Counted from the first letter of the stretch, positions 1 through 6,060 are shown. The stretch is DNA of 9,110 nucleotides from Bacteriovoracaceae bacterium (GCA_947440875.1 CANETG010000093.1:1-9110), one strand, 5' to 3'. The notes: a model not told the origin generated them from the letters alone. Numbers and translations: made by a program.

Positions 1-223
1 CCACATAATAAATGAGCGAGAGAACTATGGGGGAGACAATAGAGGATAGAGCAATACCCAGGCGTTGCCAGTAGTTGATCAACAAGCTTCTTGTTACTGC
101 GAAGGGGAGTACACAAAGAATAAGTGCGACTGGAAAAAAAAAGATTCGATTTTTTAAAATCCCCAGTAAGATAAAAGGTAAGGCAATTTGTATGAGGTAT
201 AATATTGACTTTGATGGTGACAA
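1..223 (-). CDS. SxtJ-like small membrane protein, N-terminal part, runs off left edge
   Basis: An uninterrupted minus-strand frame begins after a TAA and runs off the window, giving 74 codons. The best start is a TTG at 223 preceded by an AAGGG Shine-Dalgarno-like motif about 7 bases upstream; there is no in-frame ATG. The product has two hydrophobic stretches at about residues 7-19 and 24-40. They are followed by a Trp-containing segment (NYWQRLGIALSSIVSPIVL) and the start of a third hydrophobic stretch. This pattern, with the Trp-x-x-Leu-Gly-x-x-Leu-Ser motif before a membrane segment, resembles the SxtJ family (usually about 125-130 residues), so roughly the last third is missing here. 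It is divergent from the DUF5989 gene at 248, a common SxtJ partner, which supports the call. The function of SxtJ proteins is not known. The start codon is the least certain part. Confidence 0.6.
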   Translation of the reverse strand, partial: MSPSKSILYLIQIALPFILLGILKNRIFFFPVALILCVLPFAVTRSLLINYWQRLGIALSSIVSPIVLSLIYYV

Positions 224-247
224 ACGGGAGCCCTTAGGTTTTTACTT

Positions 248-391
248 ATGATAAACCAACTTTGGAAATATTTTAAAGAAAGAAAAAAGTTGTGGTTCAT
301 ACCCTTAGTTTTAATTTTTCTCATATTCGGGGTATTTCTTCTTATTGGTCCTACCAATCCCTACGCCCCCTTCATCTACACCATCTTCTAA
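248..391 (+). CDS. DUF5989 family small membrane protein (47 aa)
   Basis: This short gene starts with ATG and ends with TAA. The product opens with an amphipathic basic stretch (LWKYFKERKKLWFIP), followed by one membrane helix at about residues 19-34 (PLVLIFLIFGVFLLIG), and closes with APFIYTIF. A Trp-x-x-x-x-x-Glu-Arg-Lys-Lys-x-Trp opening, one helix and a terminal AP-F-IYT-F is the signature of DUF5989, whose members are about 45-55 residues, so this is full length. No biochemical role is known. The family is usually encoded beside SxtJ and SGNH hydrolase genes, often with a carbamoyltransferase. Both of the first two partners are here, with SxtJ divergent and the hydrolase 12 bases downstream in the same direction. 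A GGGAG motif lies rather far upstream (226-230), so translation initiation looks weak. Confidence 0.8.
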   Translation: MINQLWKYFKERKKLWFIPLVLIFLIFGVFLLIGPTNPYAPFIYTIF

Positions 392-403
392 AAGAAGCAT
401 CCC

Positions 404-1444
404 TTGCTGTATAACTTTATTGCTCTAGTCCTCATATCATTTCCTTGGCAATCTCGAGCACTCGATGACTTTCAGGTAACCCCCGAGGCGGTTCAGTTCT
501 CTGATCTCAACTCTAAAACATTCCATGAAGTTTCAGGCGCACAGAAAATGGGTGATGACCTTTTTCAGTGGGAAAGCCCTTCTCGTGGCATCACGATTCC
601 AAAACTCGGACAAATTCCTAGGCATTCTTCTAAAATTCATTCAATCAAACGCACAAAAAGTAAGATTATTTTCAACACGACCTATACCAATGATAATCAC
701 GGCCGACGTCTTAGTCTTATCAATCCCAGTGCTAAACAATCGTCATCGGTTTTATTAGCGGGCTGCTCATTTGTCTATGGAGATGGAATTCCTGATCACG
801 AAACGCTTCACCATTACTTCAATTTGGAGGGGTCTTCCTTATTTGCCATCAACTATGGCGTTAGTGGCGGATCTATCAACAACACACTAGCACGGCTAAC
901 GCTTCAAGAGGACTTCTCTTCGCAGCTTCCACTTCCTCCACGCCATCTTGTCTATATTTATATTCCCACTCATATTTCTCGTATTGCTGGAACATGGCCA
1001 TCAACATGGACACTTGAGAACCCATTTTTCAAAAAAAATAAAAAAGACGAAATGATCTTCGCTGGCTCCATTTCTGATAATATGTCATGGATTCGTAAAA
1101 AAGCTCTTGAACAAGCTAAACATTTACCCGATTCGATAAGCCAAGATCGTTATATTCCCCGGGTTACTTCATACGAGAAAAACTATTTTTGCGATCTTGT
1201 TAAAGCGACAGAGGCTTCTTGGAAAAAACTGAGTCCTGCTGGAAGCTTTATTTTCATGTATCATCCCCTTGTCGAACCTGAACCATGGCTTGATGAGTGT
1301 CTTGGTAAGCGTGGAATAAATTCAGTTAGGCTAGACATCGATGGAGATCGTTCCACCTTTCAGATCCCTGGTGATAGGCACCCAACAGGAGCACTCAATC
1401 AACTTTTTGCAAAGAAGCTAGTTGAATATTTCAACAAGCTTTGA
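404..1444 (+). CDS. SGNH/GDSL-like hydrolase, probably exported
   Basis: The 346-residue product begins with a TTG start 12 bases after the DUF5989 stop; the Shine-Dalgarno is weak (AAGAAG). Residues 1-19 are hydrophobic and end in SRA before LDDF. They look like a signal peptide or anchor, though the usual basic N-terminus is missing. Block I of the SGNH fold is GCSFVYGDG at 120-128, with Ser122 as the expected nucleophile (a Cys-Ser variant of GDS). YGVSGGSINN at 151-160 supplies the block II Gly and probably the oxyanion Asn. GDRHPTG at 323-329 supplies the catalytic Asp324 and His326. NTTYTNDNHGRR at 91-102 matches the region preceding the catalytic domain in polysaccharide-associated relatives. 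Esterase or acyl-transfer activity on a surface glycan is an inference; the substrate cannot be read. It is probably co-transcribed with the DUF5989 gene. Confidence 0.78.
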   Translation: MLYNFIALVLISFPWQSRALDDFQVTPEAVQFSDLNSKTFHEVSGAQKMGDDLFQWESPSRGITIPKLGQIPRHSSKIHSIKRTKSKIIFNTTYTNDNHGRRLSLINPSAKQSSSVLLAGCSFVYGDGIPDHETLHHYFNLEGSSLFAINYGVSGGSINNTLARLTLQEDFSSQLPLPPRHLVYIYIPTHISRIAGTWPSTWTLENPFFKKNKKDEMIFAGSISDNMSWIRKKALEQAKHLPDSISQDRYIPRVTSYEKNYFCDLVKATEASWKKLSPAGSFIFMYHPLVEPEPWLDECLGKRGINSVRLDIDGDRSTFQIPGDRHPTGALNQLFAKKLVEYFNKL

Positions 1445-1499
1445 ATCGAGAATTTTTCAGTAAGGGCCTTCAACTCAGTTCTGATAGCGTCTCCTTCGC

Positions 1500-1527
1500 T
1501 TGAAAATGTTGCGAGGCTGAGTATAAT
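1500..1527 (+). promoter_or_regulatory. Sigma70-type promoter for the methyltransferase gene
   Basis: TTGAAA (1500-1505) and a perfect TATAAT (1522-1527) are separated by 16 bases. Transcription would begin near 1534, about 30 bases before the methyltransferase start. This makes that gene a transcription unit separate from the hydrolase. The match is seen directly; activity is inferred. Confidence 0.6.
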
Positions 1528-1540
1528 TTATTCACTCAGC
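1516..1540 (+). promoter_or_regulatory. Inverted repeat flanking the -10 box (operator-like, or weak terminator)
   Basis: GCTGAGT (1516-1522) and ACTCAGC (1534-1540) form a perfect 7-base dyad with an 11-base spacer. The arms bracket the TATAAT box and the predicted transcription start, which suits a repressor site. It could instead be a weak terminator for the upstream hydrolase gene, since TTTAACTTTT follows it. The long AT-rich loop and interrupted T-run make that the weaker reading. Confidence 0.4.
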
Positions 1541-1552
1541 TTTAACTTTTAC

Positions 1553-1557
1553 AGGAG
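1553..1557 (+). promoter_or_regulatory. Ribosome binding site that sets the TTG start of the methyltransferase
   Basis: AGGAG lies 8 bases before the TTG at 1566. No ATG in this frame is comparably placed, so this site decides the start. Confidence 0.65.
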
Positions 1558-1565
1558 TCAAACTA

Positions 1566-2228
1566 TTGGAAAATTTAACTAGCAACGAAGCCATTATGGA
1601 CTTGAGGTGGAATTTTCTTTTTAAACCTTTTGAAGAACTCTTAGTAAATAAAACGATTTTAGAAATTGCGCCTTATGATGGTTGGTTTAGGCGAAACTTT
1701 TTGAATTTACCCCCGAAAGAACTGCATGTTGTAGAGTTAAACCCTAGTGCGATAAATGTCTTAAGAGGACCAAAGTTTTCTGAAGATATTGATAAAGATT
1801 TATTTACGGTCCACGATGCTGATATTCATTTAAAACTTTATGAATTTGCCCCTAAGCAATTTGAAGTGATTATTTGTTCTGGATTTCTCTATCATACCCC
1901 TCATGTGCTTTGGATTACGGAGGGAATCGCAAGACTTAAACCTGAATACGTCTTTATTGAAACTTTTGGTGATGAGTTCGGTTTTTTACCAGAAGATGTA
2001 AATGGACCAGGAATGCGACAATCTGATCATAAATGCGTTCCAGTTAATCTCGCCATACCTAAATTAATGCAGATCGATTGGTTTAAAAGTTTAGGATATG
2101 AGATTCTCCAAGAGGTAGACACATCCCATGCAGATCTTTCTTTAGATATAAAGTCTGATGATCCTGCAAGAAATTACTTCAATCTTTGGAAAAAAGAATA
2201 CGGAATTTGGTTTAAAAGGGTTGATTAG
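1566..2228 (+). CDS. Class I SAM-dependent methyltransferase
   Basis: The 220-residue protein has a Rossmann methyltransferase core. Motif I, the SAM-binding loop, is ILEIAPYDG at 31-39. The acidic residue at the end of strand 2 is Glu58 (VVELNP). A polar HDADI stretch lies at 83-87. Motif IV is VIICSGFLYHTPH at 101-113, followed by the helix and strand LKPEYVFIETFG at 125-135. The GFLYHTPH segment resembles small-molecule and tRNA-wobble-type methyltransferases (Methyltransf_23 or CmoB-like core), but no substrate domain is visible and the acceptor cannot be named. Ala replaces the first Gly of the usual motif I GxGxG, which is tolerated in this superfamily. Length suits a stand-alone catalytic domain. 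It starts with TTG after a good AGGAG and has its own promoter. The gene is clearly AT-rich compared with the genes after 2500, which hints at horizontal origin. Confidence 0.8.
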   Translation: MENLTSNEAIMDLRWNFLFKPFEELLVNKTILEIAPYDGWFRRNFLNLPPKELHVVELNPSAINVLRGPKFSEDIDKDLFTVHDADIHLKLYEFAPKQFEVIICSGFLYHTPHVLWITEGIARLKPEYVFIETFGDEFGFLPEDVNGPGMRQSDHKCVPVNLAIPKLMQIDWFKSLGYEILQEVDTSHADLSLDIKSDDPARNYFNLWKKEYGIWFKRVD

Positions 2229-2331
2229 AAGTAGCGGAGAAGATTCTCGTAAAAAATCCTGACTTAAAAGCGAATTGATTCGGTTAACATTCGATGCTTC
2301 TTAGATCAATATTTTTGAAAGTGGGCCAAAA

Positions 2332-2361
2332 AAAAGCCAGGAGCGCGAGGTCCTGGCTTTT
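2332..2361. terminator. Bidirectional rho-independent terminator
   Basis: Perfect 11-base arms (2332-2342 and 2351-2361, core GCCAGGA/TCCTGGC) enclose an 8-base GC-rich loop. Read on the minus strand, the hairpin ends in a run of eight Ts, so it terminates the tRNA-Leu transcript. Read on the plus strand it ends in four Ts and could also stop the methyltransferase transcript, which ends at 2228. The 100 bases between that stop and the hairpin hold only small imperfect dyads. Confidence 0.85.
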
Positions 2362-2391
2362 ATACATCTCAATACCATTTCTTTCAAAACT

Positions 2392-2474
2392 TGGTGCCCG
2401 GTGAGGGACTCGAACCCCCACGCTCGCGCAATAGGTTCTAAGCCTATCGTGTCTACCAATTCCACCAACCGGGC
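2392..2474 (-). tRNA. tRNA-Leu (anticodon UAG), CCA encoded
   Basis: The reverse complement folds as a complete cloverleaf. The acceptor arms are GCCCGGT and ACCGGGC, followed by discriminator A and an encoded CCA. The D-loop contains AATTGGTAGACAC, typical of bacterial tRNA-Leu. The anticodon stem ATAGG/CCTAT encloses the loop CTTAGAA, giving anticodon UAG, which reads CUA and by wobble other CUN codons. An extended variable arm (TGCGCGAGCGT) marks a class II tRNA. The T-loop is TTCGAGT. It has its own promoter upstream and its own terminator downstream on the same strand. Confidence 0.96.
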
Positions 2475-2493
2475 ATCGATATCGAGAAATGAA

Positions 2494-2522
2494 ATTATGG
2501 ATTTCTGCGCCAAATTTGGCAA
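2494..2522 (-). promoter_or_regulatory. Sigma70-type promoter of tRNA-Leu
   Basis: On the minus strand TTGCCA (2517-2522) and CATAAT (2494-2499) are separated by exactly 17 bases, each matching 5 of 6 consensus positions. The start would fall about a dozen bases before the tRNA 5' end. The promoter sits right after the stop of the coiled-coil reading frame. Confidence 0.7.
2509..2520. repeat. 12-bp perfect palindrome overlapping the tRNA promoter -35
   Basis: GCCAAATTTGGC is self-complementary with no spacer and overlaps the -35 box at 2517-2522. It could be a regulator site or the remnant of a weak terminator for the upstream coiled-coil gene; no T-run supports the latter. Confidence 0.35.
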
Positions 2523-2526
2523 GGGA

Positions 2527-2772
2527 TTATGCTGACTTCTTGCCCGGCGTCGCGGCTTTTTTCTCTGATTTTTCAAGGTCTTTTTTCGTCTTATCGAGCG
2601 TGTTTTCAAGTGCTGTCTTCTCCTGGCGGAGCTTGTTTGCTTCTTTTTTCAATTCGGCGAGCTGATTCCGGCTTTCCACCATATCCTGGCTTAGCTTCTT
2701 CACCGAGTTTTCGAGATGATTGATTTTGATCTTACTCTGACCATCTTCCGCAACCACTGAGTTCCGGTTCAC
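2527..2772 (-). CDS. C-terminal coiled-coil segment, probably the frameshifted end of the gene at 2732-5026
   Basis: This 81-codon frame overlaps the end of the long coiled-coil gene by 41 bases in another frame. It could be read from a GTG at 2772, but no convincing Shine-Dalgarno precedes it. After a short polar start the product is pure heptad-type sequence (INHLENSVKKL, LAELKKEANKL, LENTLDKTKKDLEK), closing with a basic tail KKAATPGKKSA. The coiled coil continues the character of the long protein. By contrast the long protein's own last 14 residues (CREPELSGCGRWSE) are rich in Gly, Cys and Pro and look like out-of-frame sequence. The simplest reading is one protein of about 830 residues broken by a one-base frameshift between about 2732 and 2775. 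A separate small gene translated by reinitiation is the alternative. A stop in this frame just upstream of 2772 rules out a longer independent ORF. Confidence 0.55.
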   Translation of the reverse strand: MNRNSVVAEDGQSKIKINHLENSVKKLSQDMVESRNQLAELKKEANKLRQEKTALENTLDKTKKDLEKSEKKAATPGKKSA

Positions 2773-5026
2773 GGCAGTTGATGAGTTTCAATTCAAGATC
2801 TTTTACCCGAGAGTTCGATTCCTTGAGATAGGTTTCTAGAAGCTGGACTTTGCCTTGGAGACGTTTTTCTTCCTTCTCTCCTTGCTGAGGACTAGGAGAT
2901 GTCTGACTAAGTCTTGCAGTCTGTTCAGCTTTTTTCAGAGCATCGCTCAGCTTCAATTTTTCCTGCTTCAATTCCATGAGCTGGGACACGTCGACGGCTA
3001 ATCTTTCAGTTAACTTAGCATTTTCTTTTTTCGTCGTTTCTACTTGCATTTTCATCTGTTCATTAATGTATTGAAGTTTTCTCGTTTCTTCTTTTGAGGT
3101 CTCAGTACCCTTCTTATCTTCCATCATTTGGGACATTTGCGTAATCTTAGTTTTATAGACTTCGATCATCTTGCTCTGGTTGAGCGCTTGTTTTTCGAGC
3201 TCGACAATCTGATTCTCTTGCGAATGAGCCCCGCTAATAATCAAATGCTTATTCGCCTGATCTAGACGTAACTGCATCACCGCTATTTCTTGATCTTTCT
3301 TTTCGAGCGCCTTGACATAAGTTTCGCGAGTCTTTTCAACCATCGTTTCTTTCAGCGCTGTCAATCGCTGAAGCTTTTCAATTTCATTTCCAAATTGCAT
3401 TTCTTTTTGATTCGCTTCGAGTTGAATCTTGCGCGACATTTTCTCCATCTGTCGGAACTCCTCCGCCATCTTAGCTTCTCTTTCAGTGGGAACCTTATTC
3501 GCCCCTTGCCTGAGGATCTGGTCAAGCTTAGTTGGTTCATTTTCGCTGACAGTTATCTTAGAAGCTTCTTCTTTAACCTTGTTAAGCTTTGACTGTGTCT
3601 CTCTTTGAACTTTCAGTTCAGACGATATGGTCATAAGCTTTGACCTCAATTGATCGTTCTGAGTAACGATTTCAGAAAGTTTTTTCTCGAGCTCTTTTTC
3701 ACGATTCGATGGTCCACTCACATTGAAGAGAGGAACTGTTTTCTTAAGAGAAGCTGTATCCGTAGTCACATCCTTTATAGCACCCTTACTGGAGAAATCA
3801 AACATACCTGGGCCCTTTGACTCCGTAGTCCCGAGGGATCTAACGGTCATATTGCCTTTTTTCTCTTCCTTACTGCTCGAGAGAGTGACTTTGAAATTAT
3901 CCTTGTCTTCTCTGGTCCCAGAAACTTTTGTTGTTAAATTATTTTGCTCTTCTTGAGAACCTTTCACCGTCGTGGCGAATTCTTCTTCGGGGGGAGAACC
4001 TTTCACCGTAGTCGCGAATTTTTCTTCGGGAGCAGAACCTTTCACCGTCGTCGCGAATTCTTCTTTTTCAATTGCGGCAGGAATGATGATGACATCCAAT
4101 TCTCCCCCCGTGGAAACAAAATCAGAAAGATCATCAATTTCGCCTTCATTTAAAACAAATGGTGCAGAGGTAACTGGCGTTGTTGTCTGCCGACTAGAGG
4201 AAGCGACAGAGTGCGTGAACATCATCCCTTTGTTTTCTGACTTCACTTTTTCATCTTTGGTCCAGAGACCAGTGATGACGACTTTTTTAACTTCCGGAAG
4301 GTAAGTAAAATCGAAGAAGTCAGATGAATTAAGCGAAACGTAGAGGAGGTACTCTTCAGGGGTTTTCGTGATGCTTGAAGTCAGTGAGTTTGTCACATCT
4401 GCTATCTGCAAATTCTCCGTGTAAAAGTGCATCTGAAGACCGTACACATCGCTGAAAGTTCCGTAAGTAACTTCAATCGGGAAGCTGACTCTGCCTTTGT
4501 TCTTGAGTGAAGTAAGGTACATGAGAATATGATCGAAATACGTTTTGATCGAAAGAGCGCTCATCCCATTCTCGAAGGCGTTGAAGACGAGATGATCTAG
4601 GTACTCGCTCGTATTGAACGGATTGGTAATATTGAAAGAACCGTTTTCGCGGAATTTTGGGTAACTATCTGAAAGAGTCACTCCTCCATACTCCTGGAAG
4701 AATTTATCAAGAATAAAGCTCCCGAAGGCACCCGTGAGCCAAGACTCCTCTAGGATAAGCTTTCCATTATTCATCATAAAATTCTTCAGGTCCCGAGGCT
4801 GGGAAAGGGAAATTATCTTGATGTTATTTTCTAGCGTCCCGTAAGCATCTCCGATGGCATCAAAGTTATCTAAATCTTTAACCAAGATGTGGGTCCAAGA
4901 AAGAAAAGCATCTTCACCCAAGGAACCTACGACCCTGATACCTTTTGCGGCAAAGTACTTGCTCAAGTCCTCAGAAAGGACACCCGCAAGATTAAGAATG
5001 ATGGTGGTGTTTTCCATCTCTGTCAT
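2732..5026 (-). CDS. Large protein with unrecognised N-terminal domain, repeat linker and C-terminal coiled coil
   Basis: The 764-residue product begins at an ATG whose ATGA overlaps the stop of the upstream HD-GYP-like gene; AAGGAG lies 11 bases upstream. It has three regions. Residues 5-260 are predicted globular, alternating strands and helices (IILNLAGVLSEDL, THILVKDLDNF, IKIISLSQPRDL). The opening resembles a Rossmann, receiver or BRCT-like fold, but I cannot assign a family. Residues 270-440 are low-complexity, rich in Ser, Thr, Glu and Lys, and contain three near-identical 13-residue repeats (322-360). Residues 441-750 are a long coiled coil rich in Glu, Lys and Gln. There is no signal peptide or membrane segment, so it is probably cytoplasmic. 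The design suggests a scaffold, polarity or cytoskeletal role, which is only inference. The C-terminus is probably displaced by a frameshift into the frame at 2527-2772. Confidence 0.85.
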   Translation of the reverse strand: MTEMENTTIILNLAGVLSEDLSKYFAAKGIRVVGSLGEDAFLSWTHILVKDLDNFDAIGDAYGTLENNIKIISLSQPRDLKNFMMNNGKLILEESWLTGAFGSFILDKFFQEYGGVTLSDSYPKFRENGSFNITNPFNTSEYLDHLVFNAFENGMSALSIKTYFDHILMYLTSLKNKGRVSFPIEVTYGTFSDVYGLQMHFYTENLQIADVTNSLTSSITKTPEEYLLYVSLNSSDFFDFTYLPEVKKVVITGLWTKDEKVKSENKGMMFTHSVASSSRQTTTPVTSAPFVLNEGEIDDLSDFVSTGGELDVIIIPAAIEKEEFATTVKGSAPEEKFATTVKGSPPEEEFATTVKGSQEEQNNLTTKVSGTREDKDNFKVTLSSSKEEKKGNMTVRSLGTTESKGPGMFDFSSKGAIKDVTTDTASLKKTVPLFNVSGPSNREKELEKKLSEIVTQNDQLRSKLMTISSELKVQRETQSKLNKVKEEASKITVSENEPTKLDQILRQGANKVPTEREAKMAEEFRQMEKMSRKIQLEANQKEMQFGNEIEKLQRLTALKETMVEKTRETYVKALEKKDQEIAVMQLRLDQANKHLIISGAHSQENQIVELEKQALNQSKMIEVYKTKITQMSQMMEDKKGTETSKEETRKLQYINEQMKMQVETTKKENAKLTERLAVDVSQLMELKQEKLKLSDALKKAEQTARLSQTSPSPQQGEKEEKRLQGKVQLLETYLKESNSRVKDLELKLINCREPELSGCGRWSE
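3947..4063 (-). repeat. Three 39-bp tandem repeats encoding 13-residue units
   Basis: Inside the long coiled-coil gene, three in-frame 39-base units encode EEFATTVKGSAPE, EKFATTVKGSPPE and EEFATTVKGSQEE (residues 322-360). The nucleotide copies are near identical. More diverged copies of the 8-residue core seem to follow: LTTKVSGT, FKVTLSSS and MTVRSLGT, up to about residue 400. Such arrays change copy number easily. Confidence 0.85.
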
Positions 5027-6003
5027 CCGATTTCAGTCTCCTTCAATTTCTCAAAATAATTAAGTGCTTCTTTGAGCTTGAAATAAACCTTGCCGACAGG
5101 GAGTTCTTTAAGCTTACTACTCTGAAAGTACTGGAGGTGATCGATGACTCTTGTTTCGAAGGGAAAATCATCGGAGATTTCAACGAGTGAGTCTGCAATC
5201 ATTATGACTGCTTCCCATCCTGAGACATAGCTCCGAGGAATACCTTTCGGGAATCCTTTACCGTTTGAGAGTTCATGCTGATAAAGAACGGCTTCGGCCA
5301 ATTCAGGGAATGCGAGGATATTTGATCTTTTTAAGTACTCGTAACTTTTCTTAGGATGACCAAGGAAAACATCAATCTCTTGCTTGGAAGCTTTCTCTTG
5401 CTCGAGCCAGTAGTGACCGCTTCCGGGTAATTTATTTTCTTGGTTGCATGCTTGAGCAACGTAGTAACTATAATTGGTTTCACAGAGACCTAAATCCAGC
5501 GTAAGTGAGATGTTGTAAAAATCTCTCAGCATCATGAAATGAAAATAGTCATTACTGAGGGCGATCGCCACGCTGAAAGCTGCCGAATAAAAACTCTTCC
5601 TAAAAAGTTGGGTATCCTGTGAATGCATCTTCCTAAGCGTTTCATGGGGGATGAGATTGAACGAATCGAAACAAGACTGAGCGAAGCTAAGAAAATGTCT
5701 CTCGGAGGAATGCACTTCGTGAAACTCACCGATGATTTTTAGACTCTGTGCTCTGAGATCTCTCTCAAATTGCAGGTACCTTAGTTCTTTGAATAGTTTT
5801 GTGAAAGATTCGATGACTTCCGGAATTGCAACTGGATCAAAATCAAAAATAGTATTCAGCTGAGCATGTTTTTTAATGAAGTCTTCATCAAGGAGCATTC
5901 CAGGTTTTAGAAGATAGAATTTTCTCCCTTCTTTTGTTGAAAGATAAACGTGACCATCGACGATTTTTCTTTTCGCGAGATCTTTCACTGAAAGTTTTAT
6001 CAT
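5023..6003 (-). CDS. Degenerate HD-GYP-like signalling protein
   Basis: I place the start at the ATG at 6003, which has GAGGA 7 bases upstream and gives 326 residues opening MIKLSVKDL, a common start for HD-GYP proteins. The frame stays open to a TTG at 6141, but that extension crosses a perfect hairpin. The C-terminal half follows HD-GYP order, with changes. The expected LHDIGK site reads TLDLGL (168-173), so the metal-binding His is lost and the Asp kept. HP follows at 216-217. HHE reads QHE (242-244). DGxGYP reads NGKGFP (247-252). A final IAD lies at 269-271. Canonical HD-GYP domains hydrolyse cyclic-di-GMP; with this many replacements the protein is more likely a binding or scaffold version, or has altered metal binding. 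It is translationally coupled by ATGA overlap to the long coiled-coil gene, so the two products probably act together. Confidence 0.72.
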   Translation of the reverse strand: MIKLSVKDLAKRKIVDGHVYLSTKEGRKFYLLKPGMLLDEDFIKKHAQLNTIFDFDPVAIPEVIESFTKLFKELRYLQFERDLRAQSLKIIGEFHEVHSSERHFLSFAQSCFDSFNLIPHETLRKMHSQDTQLFRKSFYSAAFSVAIALSNDYFHFMMLRDFYNISLTLDLGLCETNYSYYVAQACNQENKLPGSGHYWLEQEKASKQEIDVFLGHPKKSYEYLKRSNILAFPELAEAVLYQHELSNGKGFPKGIPRSYVSGWEAVIMIADSLVEISDDFPFETRVIDHLQYFQSSKLKELPVGKVYFKLKEALNYFEKLKETEIG

Positions 6004-6010
6004 GACCGGG

Positions 6011-6015
6011 TCCTC
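6011..6015 (-). promoter_or_regulatory. Ribosome binding site that sets the start of the HD-GYP-like gene
   Basis: GAGGA on the minus strand lies 7 bases before the ATG at 6003 and favours this start over the upstream TTG at 6141. Confidence 0.55.
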
Positions 6016-6060
6016 ATCCAAAAACTCGTACTTCTCAATACCTATCGGAGAATAAGGGTG

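Noticed and set aside
198..203. Perfect TATAAT that could be a -10 box for the DUF5989 gene
   Set aside because: No -35-like hexamer lies 15-19 bases upstream and it is inside the SxtJ-like coding region; too weak to list as a promoter.
154..357. Minus-strand open frame of 67 codons opposite the DUF5989 gene
   Set aside because: It is antisense to the DUF5989 gene and overlaps the SxtJ-like gene in another frame; the product has no family character.
2236..2275. Small dyads such as GAGAAGATTCTC and CGAATTGATTCG after the methyltransferase
   Set aside because: The stems are only 5 bases with 2-base loops and no T-run; the strong hairpin at 2332-2361 explains termination.
2301..2609. Minus-strand open frame of 102 codons spanning the tRNA and terminator
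   Set aside because: It runs across the complete tRNA-Leu, its promoter and its terminator; the Arg/Lys-rich product is the tRNA and coiled-coil region read in a wrong frame.
3944..4304. Plus-strand open frames opposite the repeat region
   Set aside because: They are shadows of the tandem repeats in the minus-strand gene and inherit apparent repetition from it.
4540..4600. FNAFENG segment as a GHKL/histidine-kinase ATPase N-box
   Set aside because: The surrounding G-boxes and a His dimerisation helix are not visible; the resemblance is only local.
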